Source: Actinopolyspora lacussalsi subsp. righensis
Lineage (GTDB): Bacteria; Actinomycetota; Actinomycetes; Mycobacteriales; Pseudonocardiaceae
DNA length: 64,000 nt
NCBI RefSeq assembly: GCF_900116555.1
Contig: NZ_FPAT01000002.1
Span: 1 to 64,000, forward strand
Direction: 5' to 3'
A program made the translations under genes and the position numbers. Below are positions 1 to 8,809 of the stretch, piece by piece (within the stretch, counting starts at the first letter, position 1; each line of letters starts with the position of its first letter). Below the pieces are notes generated by a model that did not search any database, was not told the DNA's origin, and was given only the letters and a program-made list of their open reading frames with translations.

Positions 1-319
1 ACAGCGATGTGTTCAGTGGACGGGTACTAACCCGCCGAACGGCGACACCCCCACAACACACCGCCCACCCGCGCACCGAACCCGCAAGCACACGCGATCT
101 CGCCACCACTATACGGCTCCCAACACAGCCACCAGCCCCTATCAACTAACTACATACCGGCTGACCCAGTCGGCCCCATGGTTGTTTGGGTCGGTGGCCA
201 CAGCGGAGGAGACACGCCCGGTATCCATCCCGAACCCGGCAGCTAAGCCCTCCAGCGCCCCAGGTACTGCACCCCCACGGGTGTGGGAGACACGGACACC
301 GCCGACCCATTCCCCCACA

Positions 320-356
320 GTGTGGCCCGGACACCCCCGTGGTGTCCGGGCCACAC
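320..356. terminator. Perfect 15-bp inverted repeat
   Basis: GTGTGGCCCGGACAC (320-334) is matched exactly by GTGTCCGGGCCACAC (342-356) around a 7-base loop. No T tract follows, so it may be a factor-assisted terminator of a gene to the left, or a protein-binding dyad. Confidence 0.45.
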
Positions 357-381
357 AACTATCACCCACCACCCACGTCGC

Positions 382-397
382 GATTTCGCGCGAAATC
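382..397. repeat. Standalone 16-bp palindrome GATTTCGCGCGAAATC
   Basis: Perfect palindrome, and the flanking bases extend it by a few more pairs. Near-identical copies occur at 2189, 3066, 6298, 6839, 11750, 11802, 17160, 33219 and 33284, all intergenic. Confidence 0.75.
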
Positions 398-565
398 GCG
401 ACCCGGCCATCGGCACTCACCGACCGGACTCGCCACTACCGCACCGGTTCCGTGCCGTGGACCCCGCTTTTACCGCTGTTCGCATACCATTAACGTCCTT
501 TCCCGAGTCACTTTCGGCGGTGTCGCCGACAGGTGCCGACGTTTCCCCGTGGAATGGCGGAGTTG

Positions 566-2137
566 ATGAATCAGGACAGTGACGCGGGTGGTTCAGCGGT
601 CACACCGGAAGTAGGGGAGACCACCGAACCCACCAGAGTTTCCCGGCGTGCCTGGATCGGCCGGTTCCTCGGGCCGCTGCTCGCTATCGCCGTCTACTTC
701 GTACTCCCCGGTGGAGAGAACGGAGTCACCGACGCCGGGCGCGGTGTCGCCGGTGTCGGAGTGCTGATGGCTGTCTGGTGGGTAACCGAGGCACTGCCGC
801 TGGCCGCCACCGCACTGCTGCCGATCGCGCTGTTCCCGCTGTTGGGTGTGGGGGATGTCGAAGCGGCTACCACGCCCTACGCCAACGACATCGTCTTTCT
901 GTTCATGGGCGGTTTCATGCTGGCGTTGGCGATGCAGCGTTGGGGACTGCATCGCAGGATCGCGCTGCGGACCGTGCTGGCGGTCGGCACCCGTCCGGTG
1001 CGGGTGGTCGGTGGCTTCATGCTCGCCACCGCGTTTCTGTCGATGTGGGTAAGCAATACGGCGACCACTGTCGTCATGCTCCCGATCGGCATGTCCGTGC
1101 TGACCCTGGTGTTCGAGCATCTTCGTGGTGATTCCGGCGACGAAACCGTGCGGCGCGCGATGAACGAGTCGGCGGACGACGGCGCCGGAAGGTTCGCGAC
1201 CTGCCTGATGCTGGCGATCGCCTACGCGGCCAGCATCGGTTCGCTGGCGACGTTGATCGGGACTCCGCCCAATCTGTTCATGGCCGGTTTTCTGTCCGAG
1301 AGCTATGACATCCGGATCGGCTTCGGGCAGTGGATGATCTTCGGGTTGCCGTTGGCGGCTGTGTTGCTGCTCCTCAGCTGGTTCTTGCTGACCAGGGTGG
1401 TCTATCCGACGACCATCACCGACATCCCCGGTGGTCGTGAGCTGTTCCGGAACGAGCTCGCCAAGCTCGGCCCGATGAACCGGGGCGAGCGGGTGGTACT
1501 CGTGGTGTTCGTGCTCACGGCGTTGCTGTGGATTCTGCGTGAGCCGCTGACGAGTCTGTTGCCGGGGCTCGGCCTCTCCGACGCCGGCATCGCGATATTC
1601 GCCTCACTGGTGCTGTTCGCGATTCCGGTCGACGCGCGGCGGGGAGTGTTCACACTGGACTGGGGTTCGGCGCTGAAGCTGCCGTGGGGCGTGCTGCTGT
1701 TGTTCGGTGGTGGGCTCTCGCTGGCGTCCGCGGTCGGTTCCAGCGGGCTCGACGCCTTCATCGGCAACCGGGTCGGCGCGCTCGGCTGGATCCCCACGAT
1801 CCTGCTGGTGCTGGTCACCGTGGCCGCGGTGATCTTTTTGACCGAGATGACCAGCAACACCGCGACCGCGGCGACCTTCCTGCCGATCCTGGCCGGGGTG
1901 GCGCTCGGGCTCGACATGGATCCGTTGCTGCTCGTGGTGCCCGCGACGGTGGCGGCGAGCTGCGCGTTCATGCTCCCGGTGGCTACCCCGCCGAACGCCA
2001 TCGTGTTCGGCTCCGGCTACGTGACCATTCCGCAGATGGTCAAGGCGGGTTGGTGGCTGAACCTCACCGCGATCGTTCTCATCCCGATCGCGCTCTACGG
2101 TCTCGGCGCCTGGGCGTTGGGAATCGCCCTCGGCTGA
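566..2137 (+). CDS. SLC13/DASS-family sodium:dicarboxylate (or sulfate) symporter
   Basis: A polytopic inner-membrane carrier predicted to couple sodium entry to uptake of di- or tricarboxylates or sulfate. The two SNT motifs typical of DASS transporters are visible (SNTATT in the first half, SNTATA in the second). The second is followed by a conserved block with ATPPNA and a GYVTIPQM stretch. About 11 hydrophobic segments follow a polar N-terminal tail. The frame is open from a GTG at 533 and has an ATG at 554. I prefer the ATG at 566 because GGCGGAG lies just upstream. It is a single-gene unit that converges on the next gene. The substrate cannot be told from sequence. Confidence 0.85.
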   Translation: MNQDSDAGGSAVTPEVGETTEPTRVSRRAWIGRFLGPLLAIAVYFVLPGGENGVTDAGRGVAGVGVLMAVWWVTEALPLAATALLPIALFPLLGVGDVEAATTPYANDIVFLFMGGFMLALAMQRWGLHRRIALRTVLAVGTRPVRVVGGFMLATAFLSMWVSNTATTVVMLPIGMSVLTLVFEHLRGDSGDETVRRAMNESADDGAGRFATCLMLAIAYAASIGSLATLIGTPPNLFMAGFLSESYDIRIGFGQWMIFGLPLAAVLLLLSWFLLTRVVYPTTITDIPGGRELFRNELAKLGPMNRGERVVLVVFVLTALLWILREPLTSLLPGLGLSDAGIAIFASLVLFAIPVDARRGVFTLDWGSALKLPWGVLLLFGGGLSLASAVGSSGLDAFIGNRVGALGWIPTILLVLVTVAAVIFLTEMTSNTATAATFLPILAGVALGLDMDPLLLVVPATVAASCAFMLPVATPPNAIVFGSGYVTIPQMVKAGWWLNLTAIVLIPIALYGLGAWALGIALG

Positions 2138-2188
2138 CTCCTACCCGTGGGGCCGGGACGACCCGCAGAACCGGCCCCACCGCGCGGC

Positions 2189-2204
2189 GATTTCGCGAGA
2201 AATC
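2189..2204. repeat. Standalone 16-bp palindrome copy
   Basis: GATTTCGCGAGAAATC sits in the 91-bp gap between two converging genes, about 50 bp 3' of the symporter stop. Confidence 0.7.
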
Positions 2205-2228
2205 GACGCCCATCCGGGCCGCGCCCGA

Positions 2229-2834
2229 TCACCGCAGGCGGCGCGCCCGCAGCACGGTGTCGTGGGTGTGCGGGGTGCCTTCCGGCGGGGGAGTGGTTCG
2301 TGGTCGGGTTTCGTTGACCAGCACGATCCAGTCGTCGTCGAGCAGCTCGGCGATGTCGGCGGGTTGGTAGTAGTCGCCCGGATCGAAGCCGTGCTCGTGA
2401 TCCGGAGGCAGCTCGGACATGTCGTGGCTGCCGTAGAGCAGCGTGCCCCCGGGTGCCACGGCGGCCAGCAGGTCGTGCGGCGTTTCGTGGTCGGGCTGCC
2501 GTTCGAGCGGGAAGTACTGCACCGACACCAGGTCGAACGCGCTCGCGGGAGGCGGTGTGCCGGTCGGGTCGCCGTGTTGCCAGGAGATTCGGTCGGCGAG
2601 GTCCGGGTCCGTGGCATCGGCGGCGCGTCGCAGCGCGGTGCGCGAGATGTCGATCGCGGTGACCCGCCAGCCACGTCGTGCCAGCCAGCGCGCGTCGGCG
2701 CCCTCACCGCATCCCACTTCGAGTGCCTGGCCGGGTGGCAGCTCGGCCGTCTCGGTGACTAGCACTCCGTTCACGTTGCCGCTGAAGAGCTGTGCGGTGC
2801 CGCTGTACTTGTCTTCCCAGAACTGTTCGTCCAT
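2229..2834 (-). CDS. Class I SAM-dependent methyltransferase
   Basis: 201 residues with a Rossmann-type methyltransferase fold. The SAM-binding glycine motif EVGCGEGADA follows a short N-terminal region beginning MDEQFWEDKYSG, a start often seen in thiopurine/TehB-like methyltransferases. An acidic residue closes the second strand (AIDIS), and SFDLVSVQYFPL matches the post-II motif. The ATG start at 2834 is supported by the N-terminal motif. It stands alone between a convergent symporter and the 3' end of an ABC transporter operon. The methyl acceptor is unknown. Confidence 0.8.
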   Translation of the reverse strand: MDEQFWEDKYSGTAQLFSGNVNGVLVTETAELPPGQALEVGCGEGADARWLARRGWRVTAIDISRTALRRAADATDPDLADRISWQHGDPTGTPPPASAFDLVSVQYFPLERQPDHETPHDLLAAVAPGGTLLYGSHDMSELPPDHEHGFDPGDYYQPADIAELLDDDWIVLVNETRPRTTPPPEGTPHTHDTVLRARRLR

Positions 2835-3065
2835 CGTCGTTGCTTTCGGTAGGGGGTCGGTGATCGGCGACCGCGCTGTCGGTAGCCCAGCGGCGGCCGC
2901 GGCGTCCGCTCGTGGTGGTGACCACCGTGCGTCCGCGATCGGAGCATCGGAGAGCCGTGGTCACCTCCGACACCAAGCTGCCCTCACCAGCGGCATGACG
3001 ACAAAATTATTTGCTGATAACGCAAAGAGCGCGGGGTGAGGAGCCGTCCCTGCCGCCGTTCCCGC

Positions 3066-3081
3066 GATTTCGCGCGAAATC
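3066..3081. repeat. Standalone 16-bp palindrome copy
   Basis: GATTTCGCGCGAAATC, 30 bp beyond the stop of the ABC permease gene, so again just 3' of a coding region. Confidence 0.7.
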
Positions 3082-3110
3082 ACCGGTTGCAGCGGGACGG
3101 CACCCTGACG

Positions 3111-3941
3111 TCAAACCCTGCTGCGGTAAGCCCACAGCGCGAGGGGGAAGAACACCACCACCAGTGCGACCATCCACACCAGCGTGGCCGACAGCGGCCC
3201 GGCCACCGGTCCGCCGATCATCAGTCCCCTGGCGGTGTCGGCCAGCTTGCTCACCGGGTTCACGCTCACCCAGGCCTGCAGCCATCCCGGCATGGTTTCG
3301 GTCGGTGCGAACACGTTGCTGCCCATGGTCAGCGGGAACATGAACGACATCGCCACACCGGGCAGTGCCTGCTGACTCCTGACCAGCATCCCCAGCAGCA
3401 CCGAGATCCAGCACACGCACAGCGCGAAACCGATGACCAGCACGATCGCCGCTGCCGCCGAGAGCACGTTGGTCTCGATGCGAAAGCCCATCAGCGTGGC
3501 CACGATCAGCAGCACCGCTATGGAGACCGCATAGCGAACCACATCACCCAGCACGGCCCCGATCAGCGGAGCCGACCGCGCCACCGGCAGACTCCGGAAC
3601 CGGTCGAACACGCCCTTGGTGATGTCGTTGTTCAACTGCATCCCGGTGCCGAGGCTGCCGAAGACCATGTTCATGGCCATCACGCCCGGCAGGGTCCGTT
3701 GCAGGTATTCCCCGGTGTCCCCGGCGATGGCGCCACCGAGCAGGTAGACGAACATCGCCAGGAAGAGGATCGGCTGCAGGGTGACGTCCAGCAGCCCCTC
3801 CGGCGACTTGCGGATCTTGAGGACGCTGCGCCCGGCCAGCGTCAGGCCGTGTTGCATCGTCCGCAGCGGACCGACACGGCGTGGTGCGCCGTGTGGTCGC
3901 GGGTCGGCCTGTTCGGCCCGCTCGACGGTCGGCGTGCTCAT
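3111..3941 (-). CDS. ABC-2 type multidrug/antibiotic exporter permease (DrrB-like)
   Basis: 276-residue membrane component of a two-gene exporter. After a polar N-terminus of about 45 residues there are six hydrophobic segments. The stretch between the second and third (GVMAMNMVFGSLGTGMQLNNDITKG) is typical of DrrB/ABC-2 permeases. Its ATG (3939-3941) overlaps the stop of the ATPase gene as ATGA, which implies translational coupling. A longer in-frame extension upstream runs antisense-free inside the ATPase gene and is not coding. Likely exports a hydrophobic drug or lipid. Confidence 0.9.
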   Translation of the reverse strand: MSTPTVERAEQADPRPHGAPRRVGPLRTMQHGLTLAGRSVLKIRKSPEGLLDVTLQPILFLAMFVYLLGGAIAGDTGEYLQRTLPGVMAMNMVFGSLGTGMQLNNDITKGVFDRFRSLPVARSAPLIGAVLGDVVRYAVSIAVLLIVATLMGFRIETNVLSAAAAIVLVIGFALCVCWISVLLGMLVRSQQALPGVAMSFMFPLTMGSNVFAPTETMPGWLQAWVSVNPVSKLADTARGLMIGGPVAGPLSATLVWMVALVVVFFPLALWAYRSRV

Positions 3942-4921
3942 GCCGCGTCGTCCTCCTCTTCGCCTTCCCGCGCCGAGTCCTCGGCGGTGGCCGGTTTCCC
4001 GGTGATGGACAGGAACGCCTCGTCGAGGCTGGGCAGCCGCAGCGACAGCTCGTCGGCGACGATTCCGGCCTCGTCCAGCCTGCGTACCAGCGTCGACATC
4101 AGCACCGGATCGTCGGCGGGGGTGGTGAGCAACCCGGTGTCGTGGTTCGCCGCGGGTGCCTGCTCGGTGAGTTCCCGCAGGATGGTCTCGGTGGCGCTGA
4201 CGTCGTCGGGATCGCTCAGCCGAACCTGCAGCGTCTGGCTTCCGCTGTGGCGCTTCAGTTCGTCGGCGCGTCCCTCCGCGACGACCCTGCCGTGGTCGAT
4301 CACGCTGATCCGGTCGGCCAGCTGGTCGGCCTCCTCCAGGTACTGCGTGGTCAGCAGCACCGTCACGCCTTCGGAGGTCAGCGCGCCGGCCATGTCCCAG
4401 ACCTGGTTGCGGCTGCGTGGATCCAGCCCCGTGGTCGGCTCGTCCAGGTACAGCACCTCTGGGCGGCCAACCAGGCTCGCCGCCAGGTCCAGCCGTCGAC
4501 GCATCCCGCCCGAGTAGGTCTTGATCGCCCGGTTGCCCGCGTCGGTGAGGCCGAAGCGCTCCAGCAGTTCCTTCGCGCGGGACTTCGCGCTGGAGCGCGT
4601 CATCTCCAGTAATCGACCGATCAGCACCAGGTTCTCCGTACCGGTGAGTTCCTCGTCCACCGAGGCGTACTGCCCGGTCAGCCCGATCTTGCCGCGCACC
4701 CCGACCGGATCGCGCAGCACGTCGTGTCCGGCCACAGTGGCGTGACCACCGTCCGGCTGGAGCAGGGTCGCCAGGATTCGTACGCTGGTCGTCTTGCCCG
4801 CGCCGTTCGGCCCCAGTACCCCCAGGATCGAACCCGCCGGTGCGGCCAGGTTCACCCCGTCCAGTGCCTTGGTCGTTCCGAATCGCTTGACCAGGCCCTC
4901 GGCCTGGACCGCCAGTGTCAT
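3938..4921 (-). CDS. Daunorubicin-resistance-type ABC transporter ATPase (DrrA-like)
   Basis: 327-residue ATP-binding subunit. Visible motifs are Walker A GPNGAGKT (residues 37-44), the signature SGGMRRRLDLA and Walker B LYLDEPTTGLD. A C-terminal region of about 90 residues is typical of DrrA. The frame opens at 4993, but GAGGAGGT lies just before the ATG at 4921, so I start there. First gene of a two-gene operon with the permease. The promoter should lie in the 184-bp gap to the divergent gene at 5106. Confidence 0.92.
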   Translation of the reverse strand: MTLAVQAEGLVKRFGTTKALDGVNLAAPAGSILGVLGPNGAGKTTSVRILATLLQPDGGHATVAGHDVLRDPVGVRGKIGLTGQYASVDEELTGTENLVLIGRLLEMTRSSAKSRAKELLERFGLTDAGNRAIKTYSGGMRRRLDLAASLVGRPEVLYLDEPTTGLDPRSRNQVWDMAGALTSEGVTVLLTTQYLEEADQLADRISVIDHGRVVAEGRADELKRHSGSQTLQVRLSDPDDVSATETILRELTEQAPAANHDTGLLTTPADDPVLMSTLVRRLDEAGIVADELSLRLPSLDEAFLSITGKPATAEDSAREGEEEDDAA

Positions 4922-5105
4922 GCGACCTCCTCGTCTCGACACCCCAGCATGACCCGATCCACTGACAAAAGACGCACAATCGTCGCACAACACCGGTGAG
5001 GTGCGACACAGCTTCAGTTACCCTTGGTTGTTTTCCGGTAGGTGTGGCGGTATGGGGCGTGAGTCGGCGGATATGCGACAGGGTGATCTCGTAGCGGACG
5101 AAGCG

Positions 5106-6104
5106 ATGTCCGAACAGCCGGAGTTCTCGGGTAGGCGGAGAGCTCCCGGTGGGCGTGTCGTCACGCTGCTGTTATTGCTGCTCGCGGCGTTCCTCTGCGG
5201 TGTGGCACTGGGCAGGTTCGGCGGGCTGGAACGCGGCCAGATCTCCTCGGCGCTGATCGCGTTGACGCCCTACGTCACGGCGGGCGGAGGAGTGTTGTTG
5301 CTGCTCACCCTGGCGCTGCGACGCTGGCTGACCGCGCTGGTGGTGGCCGTGGTGACCGCCGTGCTCGCCGTCAGCGTCGCGCCGCGGGTGCTTCCCGACG
5401 AACAGGCAGGCGGTGTGCGGGGGGACTCGTTGAACGTGCTCAGCGCCAACGTGTACTTCGGCGAAGCCGATGCGGATCAGCTGGTGCGGCTGGTGCGGCA
5501 GAACGACGTGGACGTGCTGAGCATGCCGGAGCTCGACTCCGGCATGGTGAACGAGCTGCGCCGGGCCGGATTGTTCGAGACGCTGCCGCACCGCGTGCTC
5601 ACGCCGGAGGGTGATGGTGATGGTTCGGGGATCGTCTCGCGCTATCCGCTGCGTGAGCTCTCGCTGGCTTCGAACACCACCATGCGGCAACCCTCCGCGC
5701 TGATCGATATGCCCGGGCAGCGGGACGTGCAGTACGTCGCGGCGCATCCGGTGGTGCCGGTGGGAGGGGACACCACGGCCACGTGGAAGCGTGAGATAAC
5801 CACACTGCCCGCGCCGACCACCGGTGGGGACCAGCCGGTCCGGATACTGGCCGGTGACTTCAACGCGACCCTGGACCACACGCCGCTGCGGAAACTGCTG
5901 GGACGGGGCTACTCGGACGCCGCCGAGACGACCGGCGACGGGCTGGCCCCGACCTGGCCCGAGTTGGGACGGCCCTGGGCGCCGCCGGTCACCCTCGATC
6001 ACGTGCTGGTCAGTGGTGACACCGCCGTACACGACTACCGCACCTTCAAGGTGGACGGTACCGATCACCGGGCCGTGTTCGCCCAGCTCACGATTCCGTC
6101 TTGA
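5106..6104 (+). CDS. Membrane-anchored endonuclease/exonuclease/phosphatase family protein
   Basis: After a short polar tail there are three hydrophobic segments, then an EEP-fold domain. Its motifs are LNVLSANVYFGEAD at the domain start, the acidic PELDSG, AGDFNATLDH (DFN metal site), DHVLVS and the terminal TDHRAVFAQL (DH pair). All catalytic signatures are present, so a metal-dependent phosphodiesterase acting outside the membrane is likely, on an unknown substrate. The frame is open from 5001. Starts at 5052, 5073 and 5106 are possible, none with a strong ribosome-binding site. It ends shortly before a hairpin repeat. Confidence 0.82.
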   Translation: MSEQPEFSGRRRAPGGRVVTLLLLLLAAFLCGVALGRFGGLERGQISSALIALTPYVTAGGGVLLLLTLALRRWLTALVVAVVTAVLAVSVAPRVLPDEQAGGVRGDSLNVLSANVYFGEADADQLVRLVRQNDVDVLSMPELDSGMVNELRRAGLFETLPHRVLTPEGDGDGSGIVSRYPLRELSLASNTTMRQPSALIDMPGQRDVQYVAAHPVVPVGGDTTATWKREITTLPAPTTGGDQPVRILAGDFNATLDHTPLRKLLGRGYSDAAETTGDGLAPTWPELGRPWAPPVTLDHVLVSGDTAVHDYRTFKVDGTDHRAVFAQLTIPS

Positions 6105-6140
6105 GTGAGGCGGCTCGGGCTGCTTGGCGGTGCGGGTGGC

Positions 6141-6313
6141 GGGTTCTCTCGCGGGCTCTCGCTGCGGTGAGGCCCGACATCGGGTAGGTACTACACAACG
6201 TCGGGCCTTCCTCGCGAGAGCACCACGAGAGAACCCGCTGCGGTGTCGGTTGCGGGCGTGGTGGGAGTTCGGCCTGCGTGTTCCGCAGCGGCGCGGCGAT
6301 TTCGTGGGAGATC
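6141..6313 (+). repeat. Composite hairpin repeat, copy A
   Basis: Nested inverted repeats: GGGTTCTCTC/GAGAGAACCC (6141-6150, 6227-6236), GCTCTC/GAGAGC, AGGCCCGAC/GTCGGGCCT (6170-6178, 6200-6208) and an apical GTAG/CTAC. A spacer of about 60 bp leads to a diverged 16-bp palindrome at 6298-6313. It lies between converging genes, 37 bp after the EEP stop. Related units are at 11802, 17006, 17160 and 33058. Confidence 0.8.
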
Positions 6314-6387
6314 GACGTCGCACGAGCGGAGAGCAGCCGACCGCGCCGCTCAGCCGCCTTGGGCGCCGAACGAGGGCCCGGCCCTGC

Positions 6388-6696
6388 TCACTGCTCGGGG
6401 TAGGACTCGGTGACCAGTTCGAACTCGAGCAGGTTGGCCCCGCTGGAGACGGGGTCCTTGCTCTCGGTCTCGTGCGCCGCTTTCGCGGGGCCGTCGGCCC
6501 AGGCGCGGAACGCCTCCTCGGACTCCCACTTGGTGTAGACGAAGTAGCGGTTGTCGCCCTTGACCGGGCGCAGCAGCTCGAATCCCAGAAATCCGGGGGT
6601 GCCGTCCACGGCGCCGTGGCGCTGCGCGAACCGGCGCTCCAGCTCCTCGCCCTTGCCTTCGGGTACCTCGATAGCGTTGATTTTCACTACGGCCAT
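6388..6696 (-). CDS. mhuD: Heme-degrading monooxygenase, MhuD-type
   Basis: 102-residue antibiotic-biosynthesis-monooxygenase fold protein that closely resembles Mycobacterium tuberculosis MhuD (Rv3592). It shares the VVKINAIEVP start, the PGFLGF and LLRPVKG blocks and the LLEFE end. The residues reported as essential in MhuD fall at the same positions: Asn7, Trp66 and His75. MhuD opens heme to mycobilin and releases iron without carbon monoxide. The same reaction is expected here, in the cytoplasm. In mycobacteria this gene lies near mutY and radA, as it does here. Monocistronic, converging on the EEP gene. Confidence 0.92.
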   Translation of the reverse strand: MAVVKINAIEVPEGKGEELERRFAQRHGAVDGTPGFLGFELLRPVKGDNRYFVYTKWESEEAFRAWADGPAKAAHETESKDPVSSGANLLEFELVTESYPEQ

Positions 6697-6838
6697 AACT
6701 CCACTCTACGACTCGTCCGGCGGTTTCCGGAGCGGTGAAACCGCTCCGGTCGGCAACGTGGCGTCGGCAACGTGGCGCCGGAACGATCACCGGTTCGTCG
6801 CGTCGAACGCGACCGCCGCTGATGCCCTTCGGGCCGTC

Positions 6839-6854
6839 AATTTCTCGCGAAATC
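6839..6854. repeat. Standalone 16-bp palindrome copy
   Basis: AATTTCTCGCGAAATC, 11 bp beyond the stop of the YhgE/Pip gene. The first base is changed from the consensus G. Confidence 0.65.
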
Positions 6855-6865
6855 GCCGCGCGGCT

Positions 6866-8809
6866 CTAAAGCTCCACGGCGGGGTGGAGTCTGGAGATGC
6901 TCCAGGTCCGCTGTCGCCACACCACCAAGGTGGTCAGCACCAGCGGTATCACCAGGAAGCCGCCGAGCACGATGAGATCCCGGACCAGGTGCTCGTTCAG
7001 ACCGCCCGAGATCGTCACGCGCAGCCCGTCCACCAGGTAGGTCATCGGCAGGTAGGGATGCACCGCCTGGAAGGGCGTCGGCGTGGTCTCCATCGGATAC
7101 AGCCCACCCGATGCGGTCAGCTGCACTATCAGCAGCACCAGCGACAGCCCGTCGCCGATCGCGCCGAAGGCGGTGCGCAACAGATGGTCGATCGCCACGA
7201 ACGCGGCGGTGGCGAGCGCGAGCAGTCCTACCGTCGGCCACAGCCGCACCGGATCCAGCCCGAGACCGAATCCGACCACGGTCAGCAGCACCCCGGCGCC
7301 GAGCATCCCCAGCACTGTGGCGGGCAGCCAACCCGCCAGCGCCACCGTGGCGGCGCGGGGCCTGCCCGCCAGGGCCCGCAGGTTGACGGGTTTGAGCAGC
7401 AGGTAGGCGAACAGCCCGAACACCCACAGTGCGATGGCGAAGAAGAACGGCGCCAGCCCCCGCCCGTAGACGTGCGCGGGGTTGAGGTTGCGCTCGGTGA
7501 TCGTGGTGGGGGAACCGAGCACCTCGGCGGCCTGGGCCACCTGCCGGGGATTGGTGGGCGGAATCCGCGACAGGCTGTCGTCGACCAGGTTCGACAGTTT
7601 CGTGGCCCCGTCGTTGAGCTGCCCCGCACCGGTTCGCAGTGTCTGACTGCTGGAGGCGAGGTTGCTCAGGCTGCCGCGCAGCGACTCCGTGCCGTTGGCC
7701 AGTTGTGTGGTGCCCGAGGCGAGCTGGTCGGCGGGCTCGGTCACCGCGAGGGTTCGCTGTCGGAGCGTTTCGAGGCTGCCGCGCAGCGCCACCGCCTCGG
7801 AGTTGGCCTCGCGGGCCAGGCTCAGCACCTCGTTGGCACGCTGGTCCGCGTTCTCGGTGGTTCCGGACAGCTGTCGCGCGTCGCGCAGGGCGCGCTGGTA
7901 GACCGGGTCCCCGGTTAGTGCCGGGTATTCGTCCCCGAGTTCCCGCAGGCTCGCCACGCCTTGATCGGCGCGGTCGGAGATGAAGGCGGTCGCGGTGGCC
8001 AGGGTGGTGAGCCCCTGCACCACCGAGCCGCTGGCCTCGGCGGCGCCGTTCACGGCGGTGGGGAGTTGTTCGGCGGTCAGGTTGGTCAGCGCGGTGAGTC
8101 GTCGGTCGAGTTGATCGGCCGCGTCGGAGAGTTCGCCGACGCCCCGTGAGATCTCCCCAGTCGACGAGGCGGCGTCCGAGAGCCCGCTGCGCAGCCCTTC
8201 CGTGCCCTGTTCGCCGAGTTCCGTGCCCTCGACCAGTTGCCCGGCGGCCTGCGATGCGAGTCGCAGTTTCTCGCGTACCTTGTCCACCTCGTCGTACAGC
8301 GCCCGCGCGTAGGCACTGTGCGCGGCCGCGTTGACCTGGTTCTGCAGCTGGGCCTCGACGGTGTCGGCCATGATTCCCGCGATGTAGCCGTTCGCGTCGT
8401 TCTTGGTGATGTGCAGCGAGGCCCGTTGCGGGAATCTGCGGGTGGCGGTGGCGAGTTTGCCGCTGAAATCACTCGGAACGGTGATCGTGAAGTAGTAGTC
8501 GCCCTCGCGGAGCCCGCGTCGCGCCTCACCTGAGTTCACGAAGTGCCAGTCGAACAGGTCCCGTGCGCGCAGTTGCTCGGTGAACTGCTCGCCCGCGTCG
8601 ATGAACTGCCCGGATGCGCGCACCGGGCGGTCGTTGTTGACCACGGCCACCGGGACCCGGTCCAGCCTGCCGTAGGGGTCCCAGTTGGACCACAGGTACA
8701 GCGAGCCGTAGAGCAGCGGCACGAGTACCAGCGCCACCAGCACCAGCGGGCGCAGCTTTCCGCCTCGGAACCTGCGCAGTTCCAGCAGCGCGAGTTTGAC
8801 GATTTTCAT
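6866..8809 (-). CDS. YhgE/Pip-family membrane protein (ABC-2-like exporter)
   Basis: 647 residues. An N-terminal transmembrane helix is followed by VPVAVVNNDRPV, the hallmark of YhgE/Pip proteins. A long extracytoplasmic stretch (about residues 60-430) is rich in heptad-like serine, leucine and threonine segments that should form coiled coil, and five or six C-terminal membrane helices follow. Its ATG overlaps the stop of the ATPase gene by four bases, so the two are coupled. Relatives include the phage infection protein of lactococci and putative exporters of type VII-like or lipid cargo. The substrate here is unknown. Confidence 0.88.
   Translation of the reverse strand: MKIVKLALLELRRFRGGKLRPLVLVALVLVPLLYGSLYLWSNWDPYGRLDRVPVAVVNNDRPVRASGQFIDAGEQFTEQLRARDLFDWHFVNSGEARRGLREGDYYFTITVPSDFSGKLATATRRFPQRASLHITKNDANGYIAGIMADTVEAQLQNQVNAAAHSAYARALYDEVDKVREKLRLASQAAGQLVEGTELGEQGTEGLRSGLSDAASSTGEISRGVGELSDAADQLDRRLTALTNLTAEQLPTAVNGAAEASGSVVQGLTTLATATAFISDRADQGVASLRELGDEYPALTGDPVYQRALRDARQLSGTTENADQRANEVLSLAREANSEAVALRGSLETLRQRTLAVTEPADQLASGTTQLANGTESLRGSLSNLASSSQTLRTGAGQLNDGATKLSNLVDDSLSRIPPTNPRQVAQAAEVLGSPTTITERNLNPAHVYGRGLAPFFFAIALWVFGLFAYLLLKPVNLRALAGRPRAATVALAGWLPATVLGMLGAGVLLTVVGFGLGLDPVRLWPTVGLLALATAAFVAIDHLLRTAFGAIGDGLSLVLLIVQLTASGGLYPMETTPTPFQAVHPYLPMTYLVDGLRVTISGGLNEHLVRDLIVLGGFLVIPLVLTTLVVWRQRTWSISRLHPAVEL

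Larger units (their letters stand above)
1..565. other. Intergenic stretch, no gene recognised
   Basis: The short overlapping frames here have no recognisable protein features and disagree in strand. The stretch holds a strong hairpin (320-356) and one copy of the 16-bp palindrome (382-397). It probably contains the end of an upstream transcription unit and the promoter of the symporter gene. Confidence 0.6.
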
